Positions 12,432 through 22,104 of a stretch of 64,000 bases of DNA are shown here, piece after piece. Each line of letters begins with the position of its first letter. Position 1 is the first letter of the stretch. A program made the translations under genes and the position numbers. The stretch is from assembly GCF_015832195.1 (NCBI RefSeq), contig NC_052016.1:26309129-26373128 (forward strand), written 5' to 3'. This stretch comes from Motacilla alba alba. Lineage: Eukaryota > Chordata > Aves > Passeriformes > Motacillidae. The notes below the pieces were generated by a model. The model was not told the DNA's origin. It saw only the letters and a program-made list of their open reading frames with translations, and did not search any database.

Positions 12432-12722
12432 TCAGCATAGGACAAGGGATAACAGTTTTAAACAAAGGAGGGTTGATTTGGAATAGATGTAAAGAAGGAG
12501 TCTTTAAAATGAGGGCCATAAATGACTGGAGCAGTATAAGCATCTAGCAGATAAGGTTGCTCAGAGAGGTCGTAGATGCTGTTCCTGGAAACAACAAAAG
12601 TCAGGTTGGACAAGGCTCTGAGCACCCTGATCTAGTTGAAAAAGTCCCTGCTTCTTAGTTCAGGTGGATTGGATTAGATAATCTTTACAGGCCCTTTTCA
12701 ATTCAAACTATTTTATGATACA
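12432..12722 (+). mobile_element. CR1 LINE 3' end (plus strand) with a 21-bp insert
   Basis: Typical CR1 3' sequence runs from cataggacaaggga and cagttttaaac, through ttgctcagagaggt and ggttggacaaggctctgagc, to the tail ttggattagataatcttta. The expected text 'actggagcagg ttgctcag' is interrupted: about 21 bases lie between 'actggagca' and 'ggttgctc'. The insert plus its edges (12530-12556) recurs exactly at 13913-13939, outside any CR1. The copy is non-coding. Confidence 0.9.
12530..12556 (+). repeat. 27-bp exact repeat, copy 1 (inside CR1)
   Basis: This 27-base segment, which includes tataagcatctagcagat, is identical to 13913-13939 in the same orientation. Here it interrupts conserved CR1 sequence, so this is the copy that was inserted, and the edges 'agca' and 'gg' are shared by the CR1 and the donor. 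Confidence 0.9.
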
Positions 12723-13199
12723 CCTCAAAAAAGCAAGGGAGGATGGTGAGCAATAATCTTGCTCCTATTCAAGTATCATTTGATATCTGAGGCAAATGTT
12801 TAGGACCACCTCCCTGCTGCTTTATTCTAGCAAGGCTCCTCTCTAAAAGAAAGAGTTTCTTACCTACACTCACCTACAGAATTCAGGTCTGTCCCAGAAT
12901 CCCTGCTATGGGCTGTGGGCTGCCGTGGGAAATGACAGGATACCCTGTGTCCTGAGGGCACCTCCCTTCCCCTAGCCCAGCAAACCCCACAGGTAAGTCA
13001 GCACCTGGGGTGGGATGATAACAGTGAGGGCAAGCAAAGGTTTTCCTCTTGCTCAGATCTCAGCTACCAGATGCATATCAGTGTTATCTTGCAACATCCA
13101 GAACTGCCTCTGCTTTGTATCTTCTACTAGTCATTACGCCCTGCTTTTAATAGGAAGGGTCCTGTCTCTGTTGGTACAAAGGTACCAAGTGAGCTGAGT

Positions 13200-13213
13200 G
13201 TGGCCTCTAGTGG
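13200..13213 (-). promoter_or_regulatory. weak CTCF-like motif
   Basis: The plus strand reads gtggcctctagtgg, which is the complement of the CTCF core CCASYAGRKGGCRS with one mismatch, in the GGC part. Taken with the better match on the plus strand at 16319 the two would point away from each other. It was found by eye only. Confidence 0.2.
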
Positions 13214-13912
13214 TCTGTTAATATCAGATACTGAGAGTCAGGGCTTTCTGGGCTGGTGATCTGCAGCTTTCTGGGAGCTTTGTGTTAATTAGGGTCTGCA
13301 AATCTGTGAAAGAAAAGAAAATGACCACCAGAGAGCTGGGATTGAGAGGTTGCTTGCTATCATGTGCCTGCTCAGGTGAGGCCAAGCAGTACTGAGGGCG
13401 TCAGTAATGCACTAAAGGAAGCTGCCACTATGAGATGTGCTAACTTAAACTGGTGCCACAACTGGACCTCACTGCCCAAGCATTGGTACTTTTCAATATA
13501 CAGTAGAAGCTAATATACATAAAAAGCTGTAATAGATGAGAATGTTTAGACAAGGACAAAGTAAATATTAGACCACAGTAGTAGTAATTTATTAATGTTT
13601 ACTTCTCTAATTTGCCAAACTCTATTGTAGGGTCTTTGGCCCTCTGAAGTTTCTTAGCAGCAGACATCTGGTTTGGGTGTCAGAGGATGTAATTTCAGAA
13701 TCTCCAGCCCATCTCACTTGGTCTATAGCACGTTCTACCATCCTCCACAAGAGAACTGCAGAAGCAAAACTGCTCACTCTGAGTGCATTAGAAATGAAAG
13801 GAAGCCCTAGCCCAACAGGATGCATTCCCTGAAGGACAGATTTAAATGATAAGCAATAACCGTGCTACCAATCAGCTTATTTGTTTGTCTGCTGTCTTTC
13901 ATTTTAATCCCA

Positions 13913-13939
13913 AGCAGTATAAGCATCTAGCAGATAAGG
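13913..13939 (+). repeat. 27-bp exact repeat, copy 2 (probable source)
   Basis: The segment is identical to 12530-12556, which lies inside a CR1 copy 1.38 kb upstream. Here the surrounding sequence is not CR1, so this is likely the original that was copied into the CR1. Confidence 0.85.
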
Positions 13940-14169
13940 CAAATCAAGTGGCATTTCTGTTTTGCTTTTAGTTTCAGGGGGCTTTATGCTTGGGGAATAT
14001 GTTTCCCACCTTTCACAGCATCCTGCAACAGATGTGCTCACACCTGTGCTTGCCCGCAACTTTCATGTCTTGACATTGAAGAAAGTTATTTATTCCTAGT
14101 GCTTTTAAAGTACAAAACATTCTTTGCAGTAAGAAACTTTCACAATTCTGTACTTCTGATCTGTGGTGC

Positions 14170-14419
14170 TGACTCACAAACACGAGCAAACTGTAAAATT
14201 GTGCTGGTGAAAAGTGAGCCTTCCCTGGACATCCATCATGCCCCTGACTCAGATGTTATTTCCCTCTGAGGTAACTGGCTGTGCTTCAGCTGTGACTCAA
14301 CTGTTTGTGGCACTGAACAGCACAAATAACAGCCTGGCCTACTGGGGAAAGCTGAAACTGGCACTGATTATATATGAATATGCTGCAGCTAGGCAGCTAC
14401 TTTGTGAGAAGCTGAGTCA
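14170..14419. promoter_or_regulatory. cluster of four AP-1/NF-E2 motifs, candidate enhancer
   Basis: Exact TGACTCA heptamers occur at 14170-14176, 14245-14251 and 14293-14299, and the reverse form TGAGTCA at 14413-14419. The last sits in GCTGAGTCAT, the classic NF-E2 (small Maf partner) site; the first, TGCTGACTCA, is a MARE half-site. By chance one such heptamer is expected per 8 kb, so four in 250 bp is unusual. These sites bind Fos/Jun, NF-E2, Nrf and Bach factors. A mobile element that happens to carry the motifs is an alternative. The sequence around them is not one I recognise. Confidence 0.4.
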
Positions 14420-16111
14420 TGCCTGCAGCTGGCCCAGAGAAGTCTGAGGTAATTGGGAATCAGGCATGCTGCAACTCACGCTTCTCCTTTCTCCAGCCAC
14501 AGCCCTGTGTCATTTCAGTCCCTCAGCAGCTAGGGAGTGCCTTACTCACCCTGCAAGAGACAGAAACTTGGAAAACAAAAAAGAGCTTAATACTTCTTCT
14601 ATCTGGTCCAACTTAACCTGCTTGCAGTGGTCTCTGTCCTGTGATTTGTGCTGAGCAACACATGCCTGCTAGAGCACTGGAAGCATCATGAGGGTACATT
14701 TGAGTTTTCAAAAGTGTGTAACAGAGAACCCCTAACAGTGTTTCTAAAAACTGGCTTGAGCATCTGTCTATCAAGGCTTTCTAATGGTGTCCATTGACTT
14801 TTTTTTTTTCATATAAAAAAGGTTTGATTTTTTTTTTTTAATCACTTTTTGTACTTGTCTCATTGGGACGTGGATGCTCTCACTAGTGAGGTTAGGTACC
14901 CTTGGAGAAAGGTGATGTGAGGAAGCTCTGAAAAAGTATACCTTCTGCCTTTTTTGTTTCTTCTTCCTGTTTGAGGACACAGTAAAGGCTTCAATAGCTG
15001 CTTTCTCTTTAGACAGAATCTGCCTCACCTCTGCTTTTAAAGCCATGCCAAGAAGAAGAACTTTTTGGGGTTTGCCTGAAAAATACAGAAACCATCTTAA
15101 TGTTAACATCTGCAGACTGTTATTTTTCTTTGTAATGAGACTGGGAAATGGTGATGTCTCAGATAACCCTGAAAATATACGGCTGGCAAAAGCTGGCTTG
15201 GGTGAAATTGCTAAACTATATTTTAGCCACAGAAATCTTCCCTAACTGAATCCTACGGAGCTTAGGATGTTGACTGTGAAGAATCATGTTTTCTTCACAT
15301 GTGTAAACAGCATTTGGAATAAAAAAAGTATCCGAATGGCTGACTAAAAAGTTTCAGTAACTGGCAAACTGGAAAAACTGCCTCCTTGTCTAGCCTTCCT
15401 GATGAAGCTGCTTTTCCTGGTGAATAGGCTCTGCTCTCACCACCTTCTGTGAGCAAGTGCACGCTCAGGAGAGGCAGGGTAGAGTCAGCCTACAAGACAG
15501 GAAAGCAGACCTTTGTTTGAGCAATGTTTTCTAGCCTATCTGTTCCTCACAGGCATAAACTTAATATATAACTTATTTTATAGCAAGAAGCTATAGTACC
15601 TTTGAAGTCCTTTAACTGAAGAAAGTTTTGTTACATTTGCCTTTTCTCTGCTAGCTCAGATCTTGGTTGTTCTCATCTGGTATTCTAATTTCTGTTTGAG
15701 AGGATGCTTCAGGGAAAGGCAAAGAAATAAAATGAACACCTTAAAATGTAGTACAAGTGTATAAAGTGTGGAGAGCTATGCGTGAGAAAAGCTTCCTTGT
15801 CTGCAAGGGTGATCTGCCTGTGCAGTGAAGCATGAAATTTGGTTATCATCTTATTCCAAACTTTATTGTAGGTTGTGGAGCTGAAAGCATTATTAATGTA
15901 AATAAAATTATTCAGCCTTCCCTAGGTAACATAGTACTCTTTAATTATCAGAGGCAGAGAGTCCTGCAGATTGGTTCTGTACATCCAAGTGCGCAATTGT
16001 TTTTTGCCCCACAACTTGCTTTCACAGTAGCTGTGGGATAAGGGACCCACAGAAAGTCTTCGTGTTCTCACCCACTGCACGTAAAACAGAATGCTTTCAA
16101 AGAAAATGTTT

Positions 16112-16127
16112 TTGTTGTTGTTGTTGT
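16112..16127. repeat. (TTG)n microsatellite
   Basis: There are five TTG units in a row, a simple repeat with no further signal. Confidence 0.85.
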
Positions 16128-16318
16128 ATGCTGGTCTCTTTATAAACAAAATCCCTTGTGTGTCTAGTCCGAAGCATCCCTTTTAACGTGGCAGATCAGA
16201 AACACACGGTGTGACTGTCAGAATATTTGGCAAGTGCCTCAAGTCCAGGCTAGTCTGTCCCCTGGGCTGCTTCTGCTGAGTGCCACGGGGAATGAGCAGG
16301 ATCAGAGCTGCAGCCGAG

Positions 16319-16332
16319 CCGGCAGATGGCAG
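16319..16332 (+). promoter_or_regulatory. CTCF-like motif in a small GC-rich patch
   Basis: CCGGCAGATGGCAG matches the CTCF core CCASYAGRKGGCRS at 13 of 14 positions; the one difference (G at position 3) is common in real sites. It sits in a patch (about 16230-16450) that is GC-richer than its surroundings and has several CpGs. CTCF sites of this kind serve as insulators or loop anchors. The call rests on the motif alone. Confidence 0.4.
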
Positions 16333-17134
16333 CAGAAGAGCACCGAAGGCAGAGCCCTGTACGCTCGTCGCAGCAGCATCCCCAGCTCTGCCTCAAATGG
16401 AGAACTTCAGGCATTCTCCACTGAATCCTTCTGTGAGGTTGAAGAGTGAGGGCAGTAAATTCAGATATTCAAACCGTGTGCGAAAGTGTTGGAGTTCAAT
16501 GCTTTGCTGACAAAAAATAACACTTTGGAAGAAAGTGAACTGTAAAGAGACAAAAATCCTTAAACACAAAGTACATACTAACAATGTATTATAAGGTGAT
16601 GTCCTCTCAGTGTGTCCTGTTATTGTCCTCAGTAAATACTGACAAAGGAAGGTGTTGTTTCCCATCATGGGGTTCTAAACTGTGGTTCTGATGAATGCTC
16701 TTGTTCCCAGACTGAGCTCAGGGATGCCTTTGGCAAAGAGGAACAGGGTACCGATACAGACTGGGAGAGACCTACTTCCAGACCAGCTCCAATTTCACGT
16801 TTAACAATTTCTGCCTTGAGACATGAGATCAGAAGCCCTCAGACAGAAAAAGAAGTGAAGTAACATCATGAATGGTTATTTGACTGTTGAGTAGTAGGGG
16901 CTGTTGCTGCTGCAGCTAAAGGTGAATTGCAAAAGCTGTAGGACTCTCAATATACCTTGTCCTCATTGCTGTTCTCCTGTATGTATTACAAGGTGGGAGG
17001 CAGGCTTCAGCTCTGAATTTCCATCACTTCCAGGGTGAAGCTTATTCTAGGAAATCTTCAGCCAGCTGCTGAAGCTAGGTATGAGCCTGTTTTGCATGGT
17101 TAGCTTATGTGCCAGGATCTAGCTCTGGGTGTCT

Positions 17135-17179
17135 GTTACGATTATTTATTATTGTGGGTGAATGTAATCATTCTAGCAG
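17135..17179 (+). repeat. 45-bp duplicated element, copy A
   Basis: The segment begins gttacgattatt and continues with tgtgggtgaatg and aatcatt, ending tagcag. It matches 18761-18805 at 40 of 45 positions, same orientation, with no clear similarity in the flanks. It is not CR1 and I do not recognise it. Confidence 0.8.
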
Positions 17180-17764
17180 GCTGAAGAGGCCATTTACTGT
17201 ATATAATAACGGCTGATTTTATTTGTTGGTATGTTTTACTGTTATTAAAAGCCCTCCCAGCAATGGATCTAGTGTTCTGGTATCAATCAAAATAAGACTG
17301 CTATGAGAAAAGGTTATTGCCCATGCAACAGAGCTCTTCTTCAGCAGTATTTTTATTATGTATTTTTATACACATGCAGGTGGTAGTACATAACCTCTGG
17401 AAAATGTGCAATTAAACAGAGTACTTGCACTCTTTTCAGAAATCATGACAATATGCCAATTTTGTCTGCAGTCATGTTTCTGGTAGTGGTTTCTCACAAT
17501 CACCATAATTTTTGAAAAAAAAGGCAGTGTTCTATATAATGGGGTTTATTTGGCATATTGAGCAGTAGTACACAGCTCAGTGAACCTGTGTGTAGCCAAA
17601 TAACTCTAAGGTGTGGATGTAGTACTTGCTGCCTTGAAAATGAGCTAAAAATAGAGTTTGCTTTTAGCATAAGGGTCAGTCAGCAGGATGGATGCTTTGT
17701 TTCAGGTTTATCACCTGCCCTGTTGAATTCTAAAGCACCAGACAGGCAGCTGAAAGGGTATATT

Positions 17765-17781
17765 CCCCCCCCCCCCCCCCC
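17765..17781. repeat. poly(C) tract of 17
   Basis: There is an unbroken run of 17 C, preceded by tatt and followed by a short ATAT run. Such tracts are rare and unstable, and can fold as an i-motif on this strand or a G-quadruplex on the other. Confidence 0.95.
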
Positions 17782-18760
17782 ATATATTTGCTTTAAATAA
17801 TAAAAGCTTCATCTGGCTCCTAATATTTTGCAGCACTGTCAAGTCAAAATAGTCAAGTACTTCTAGCCAAATGAAATATGGTGAGTCTCAGTAGTGCCAT
17901 TGTGTTGCTGGTTTCCTGATCCAAATTGGTTTTATAGTTAAGGCCGTCACAGTATCAGTGTGTAGGAGGAAACAGAGTGATTCCAATACAAAAGTTCATC
18001 TGTGGTATGAGAAATGTAGAGTTTAAACATGTAGGTTTGGCTTGGATAGAGAGTAGAAAAAAGAACTGCCTCAGAATAGCACCTGTTGCATAAAGGATGT
18101 CAGAAGATGTCACCTAAAGTCTTTGATGGTCGATCTTGATCTATGTTGCTTAAAATACTTCTGATTTTGAGAGATTGACATCTGCAGTGGTGACAACACT
18201 TCTTGGTACAAGAAATATCTGGATTTGAATTTTAGTTCTGATAAAGGATTCCAAAAATTTGTGCTTAGAGTAGCAGATCATCAGAAAGGACAGAAGGCAG
18301 GTCCCACTGTACATTAGCTGGAAGTTAGACACTTCTCTTCCAAGCTGATCTAGTCACAAGGATCCATACATCCAGAGATGCTTGGCTGTGCTTTGTGTTC
18401 AGTAGCTGTTCCAAGCACTGGATCACCCTAGGCTATGCAAGTGAAATCACACCGAAACCATTGCTTCGTCACAAAAAATCTTAAGATTTTAATTCTTTTA
18501 GCTCAGCTTTTTGCCTCTGTTAAAAGAGGCCAAGAGCTGGGGAGGAGTGGGGAGTGGCTGACTTGGGGCATGGATTGAATGGAGTATTAAGTGAGTGACC
18601 TTTGCAAGATTGTTTTTGGAAATATTTCTGAAGTAATACTCCCATCTTTGTTCCTCTCATTTTAGACCCTGGCCTTGAAATACGCTCCTTGAATGCTCTA
18701 AGAAGCTTAGCTGGTTTTCATGTTGAAGCTCATGGAAACTGGGCTCTGCCCATGTGATCA

Positions 18761-18805
18761 GTTACGATTATTCATTGCTGTGGGTGAATGCAATCATTGT
18801 AGCAG
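18761..18805 (+). repeat. 45-bp duplicated element, copy B
   Basis: This is the second copy of the element at 17135-17179, with 40 of 45 bases identical. The differences are mainly transitions, as expected from age rather than sequencing error. Confidence 0.8.
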
Positions 18806-20497
18806 TGAAAGCTGTGTGCCTGTGTTGCTCATGTGCTGCAGTACCTTGACTTGAGCTACTTCTAATCCAAAATATTTTTGGATTTTTTCCCATGATAGCT
18901 TGGCTTGAGACAACAAGCTGATATGGAACCTTGCAGAGATGTCAGTGTGCCACAGTATATAACAATGATGATATCTGTTCCTGTTGCCTGGCATACAATG
19001 CAAGAACTCTTGTCTTAGGTGGGATTTTGTTTGTGAGGTGTGTCTGTAAATTCAGGCACTGTTGACTGGAAAAAACAATACTGGCATACTGGCAATTTCT
19101 AACAAAGTACAGATTGCTAGCAGAGGTTGGCACTGAGGCAAGGAGTATTGGAGTTACTGTCAATAAAGTTTTTAAAACAGTGGGACTTCCCTGAGTATTC
19201 ACTATTTCCAGAACACCTCAGGGTGAGTCCTTTGTTCTACCTCTCCCTGCACAGCATCTTTGTACGGGACCATTGTAGGAGTGGAGGTTACTAAAGGTGG
19301 AGAAGGACCTTGAGATTGCATGGGCAGTCTTGTGAAGACAGAATGAACTCTCTGAGCCAGAGAAGTGTGTTTTAGATGAAGACAGCAATACAACAGGTGC
19401 AGAATGATGGAATTTATGAATGGAAATGAAATTCACAGTATTTACAGTGGTTTGCCACCAAAATGAGAGAACTAAGTAAGCCTGGAAAGTGTGTTCTGGA
19501 GCCTATACTACTGAGAAGTTACAGAAGATGATTATTGAGTGTACTGGATGTTAAATTTCCTGGGCTCAAAAGAACTGCAGGTAGCTTGGAAATGACAAAT
19601 AGCTTGAGAAACCAGGAAAATCGTGTGTAATAGAGAGAAATAGCATAGAATATAAGGGAAGAAGAAAAATATAACTCAGCAAAACAAGTATGAGATACTT
19701 TGCTTAAGCAGGAACAATGAATTGCACAGAAGCAGGATGGGGGAGTAACTCAGTGGATGTAACTCAGGGAGCAGAGTGAATCTGGCCTCCCCTACAAAAG
19801 AAGAGGTAGGGAATGGTAATTTATCACAAGTAGCATATGCATCAGTAGTGTTATAACACTAAGAAAAGGCAAATATGTTACTAAAGTGTATAGTAGACAG
19901 AATTACAGCCAATCAGATGTGCTGAGCAGACATACTGCTTCACATTGCTGTCCTGGCACTGCTGGAGTTCTGTGAGCTATTCTGTATGGAGTGTTCAGGA
20001 AAGATGTGATCTCCTGGGGAGGCCCCAGCAGATAGCACCATCTGAGAGCTCTGGCAAACTTAATAACTTGTGACAGGTTGGAGGAAACTGATGGTGTTTG
20101 GCTCAGAAATGGCATTCCTGTGTAGAGTGTTGTACAGGAGGGCAATGATGTGTTCCTTGTCTCTGTAGTGGGTACAATGAGACCTGATGGACCTGAATTG
20201 CTGCCTTTACCTTAGGCAAAGTGTTAGGGGAAATCTGTGGTGATTAAGATGGAAAGGATTGGAAGAGGGACTCAGAGAGCACACTCAGCAACTGGAGGTG
20301 TTCAAGAACTGAGTAAGAACCTGTCAAGAGTGACACCAGAAAGCCACGATCCCCCTGTTATTTGGGCTGCCTCTATAATTTTTTATTTGAGCGCTGTCTC
20401 CATCTTTCATCATTTTTAAAACTTTCTGGATATTCCCCCCTGTTTGGAAATACACCTCCACACTGGGCAATCCATCCCTTTCCCACACTGTTGCCTT

Positions 20498-20795
20498 CTG
20501 CCGCTCGCTGCCCTTTCTCATCCGTCGAGCTTGCGAGCGCCGCTCTGCGGGGACTCCGCGCTCGCTGTCGGACCCGGCGGGGCTCGGCTGCCCTTGCTGC
20601 CCCGCTCCCCGCCCTGCTGAGCCCCTGGCGGGATGCGGGGGCCGGGAGCCGCTCCCGGGAGCGGGGCGGGCGCCAGGGGCCGCTGCCGGACCGGGAACGC
20701 GGGCCCGGAGCGGCGGCGCCGCCGAGCCGGGGGCGTGGAGAAGAGGCCGCGGGGGCCGATGTGAGGGTCACGGGTAGGAGTGGCTGGTGCCCGAC
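20498..20795. promoter_or_regulatory. isolated CpG island, candidate promoter and first exon
   Basis: About 300 bases of very GC-rich sequence hold roughly 40 CpG dinucleotides, in a window otherwise nearly free of them. It contains GC boxes (Sp1 type) at 20607-20614 (minus orientation) and 20663-20670, and no TATA box. A G-quadruplex motif lies at 20657-20679. On the plus strand a plausible splice donor, cgg|gtaggag, lies near 20773. Unmethylated islands of this kind mark germline-active promoters, here perhaps an alternative first exon or a lncRNA start. Long frames run through it on both strands because stop codons are scarce in GC-rich DNA; they show no recognised domain. The direction of transcription cannot be decided. 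Confidence 0.65.
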
Positions 20796-20964
20796 AGGGG
20801 AGCTCTGGAAGAAGTTTCCCGAGGCAGGGATGTGGTAGGCTCTGTGTTGACAGGCGTGTTCAATCAGTAAGAGAAGGTTTGCTGATTTTTATCAGTTATT
20901 GTTCACTTTCTAAGCCTTGGAAAGCAGGAGCATGGTCCCCTGGTCGTCCTTCACAGCCCTACTA

Positions 20965-20979
20965 TTTTTTTTTTTTTTT
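20965..20979. repeat. poly(T) tract
   Basis: There is a run of 15 T about 170 bp after the CpG island. No transcript-like features adjoin it. Confidence 0.9.
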
Positions 20980-21198
20980 CTGTTCTTGAAGATCCAAAGT
21001 TCATGATGAATGCTAGTCCCGTTTTTCCAGTTAGCTGTCCAGGCCTCTGAGTATTACATAGCTGTCACTTTTGGTACTTGAGCACCTTTTCACATCTTCA
21101 TATTTTAGACTTTTTTCTGTCCTCTTTAGAAGGAAATTTGAAGCATCCCTTAGGTGAATTTGAGAACTTAGTCGCTGACAGAGTAAACTTACCCTGTT

Positions 21199-21226
21199 CA
21201 ATGGCCACCTCTGCTGGTGGCCATTG
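21199..21226. repeat. perfect 11-bp inverted repeat (hairpin)
   Basis: caatggccacc (21199-21209) and its exact complement ggtggccattg (21216-21226) are separated by six bases. It could form a stable cruciform in DNA or a stem-loop in RNA. The loop and stem are too short for a microRNA precursor. Confidence 0.85.
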
Positions 21227-21279
21227 GGAGCACTTGGGTAGTTAGCATGTGGCAATCTCAAATGCAATGTGACGCGGTC

Positions 21280-21363
21280 AGCTCCTATCACTCAATATTG
21301 TGAGAAGGTGCAATTTTGTATGAGCCCCTTTAAGTCCTATCACCTTCTCAGGGGCTGGGAGCT
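21280..21363. repeat. cluster of nested inverted repeats
   Basis: Three perfect arm pairs occur close together: tgagaaggtg (21301-21310) with caccttctca (21341-21350), agcccct (21323-21329) with aggggct (21350-21356), and agctcc (21280-21285) with ggagct (21358-21363). A direct repeat tcctatcac (21283 and 21335) overlaps them. It may be the relic of a small element with inverted ends; no family is recognised. Confidence 0.6.
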
Positions 21364-22059
21364 AATCCTCAAGATTTATGCTGGTTTGCTTTGTTAGGTG
21401 GTTTTGTCTTAGGAAGAATGTTTGGGATGTACTCCAGGTCTCTGAGAGCAGGATTCTACATGGTTGAAAGACCTTTTGGTTTGACTGCAGACTGGTCCCA
21501 CACTGCAAAGACATCCGCAAACTGTGTCATCCCTCTTGTTCCCTGCAAATGAAAGGAAGCATTTTGCTAATAATTCACTTTCAACTATACTTAATATGAA
21601 TAATAACGATCTCATTAAGGGCTGACAAACCTGTCTATTTTAGAAACTTTATTTTAACATGGGATGATTTGAATTTCCATAGATAAATTAGGTGTTAGCC
21701 TTGAGTAAGTACAAATTTGTAGATAATTAAAATCAGGATTAGAGAGAGAAGAGGTGAAAAATGGGGGTCAGATGCAAACCATCACAGGTCAGGCACCGTC
21801 AGTTTTGCTCTTGCATTTTTGTGCTGTTCAAAAAAAAGTTTTTGATCCTGCTGGTTAGAACAAGTTTCTAATAGTTTGGTGAACTGAACTCCTCATTTCT
21901 AAGCAGGGCCTTATCTCAGTGACAGTGATAAATTCTCTCACTTAACTAAAATTTGCAGACTAATAGGTTTAAATATATATTGAGTGTCCTTCCAGCTTTA
22001 TGGAAATGCACCACAGACACCTAAAATAGGTGCAAGGAGTTCAATTTAGTTTAGGAAAC

Positions 22060-22104
22060 ATATATATTTTTATATATAAATATAAATTTTTTTAATAGGA
22101 TATA
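22060..22104. repeat. AT-rich low-complexity segment
   Basis: About 45 bases consist almost only of A and T, mostly TATATA and TTTTTAAT runs. It has no informative content. Confidence 0.8.

Larger units (their letters stand above)
12723..14169. other. non-coding stretch
   Basis: No gene or RNA is recognised. It contains the second copy of the 27-bp repeat (13913-13939) and a weak CTCF-like match on the minus strand (13200-13213). Confidence 0.55.
14420..20497. other. non-coding stretch
   Basis: No gene is recognised between the AP-1 cluster and the CpG island. It holds a CTCF-like motif, a (TTG) run, a 17-C tract and two copies of a 45-bp element, all listed separately. A 112-codon minus frame at 14771-15109 is lysine-rich because of A/T runs and matches nothing I know. 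Confidence 0.5.

Noticed and set aside
14771..15109. 112-codon minus frame rich in lysine
   Set aside because: Lysines come from T runs on the plus strand. It has no known domain and no supporting signals.
19999..20040. CTCF-like ccagcagatagcac
   Set aside because: It is mismatched in the essential GGC core, so it is unlikely to bind.
20362..20838. 158-codon plus frame (and 132-codon minus frame 20373-20771) through the CpG island
   Set aside because: Stop codons are scarce in GC-rich DNA. The peptides are low-complexity Arg/Gly/Ala/Pro runs with no domain, and both strands are open at once.
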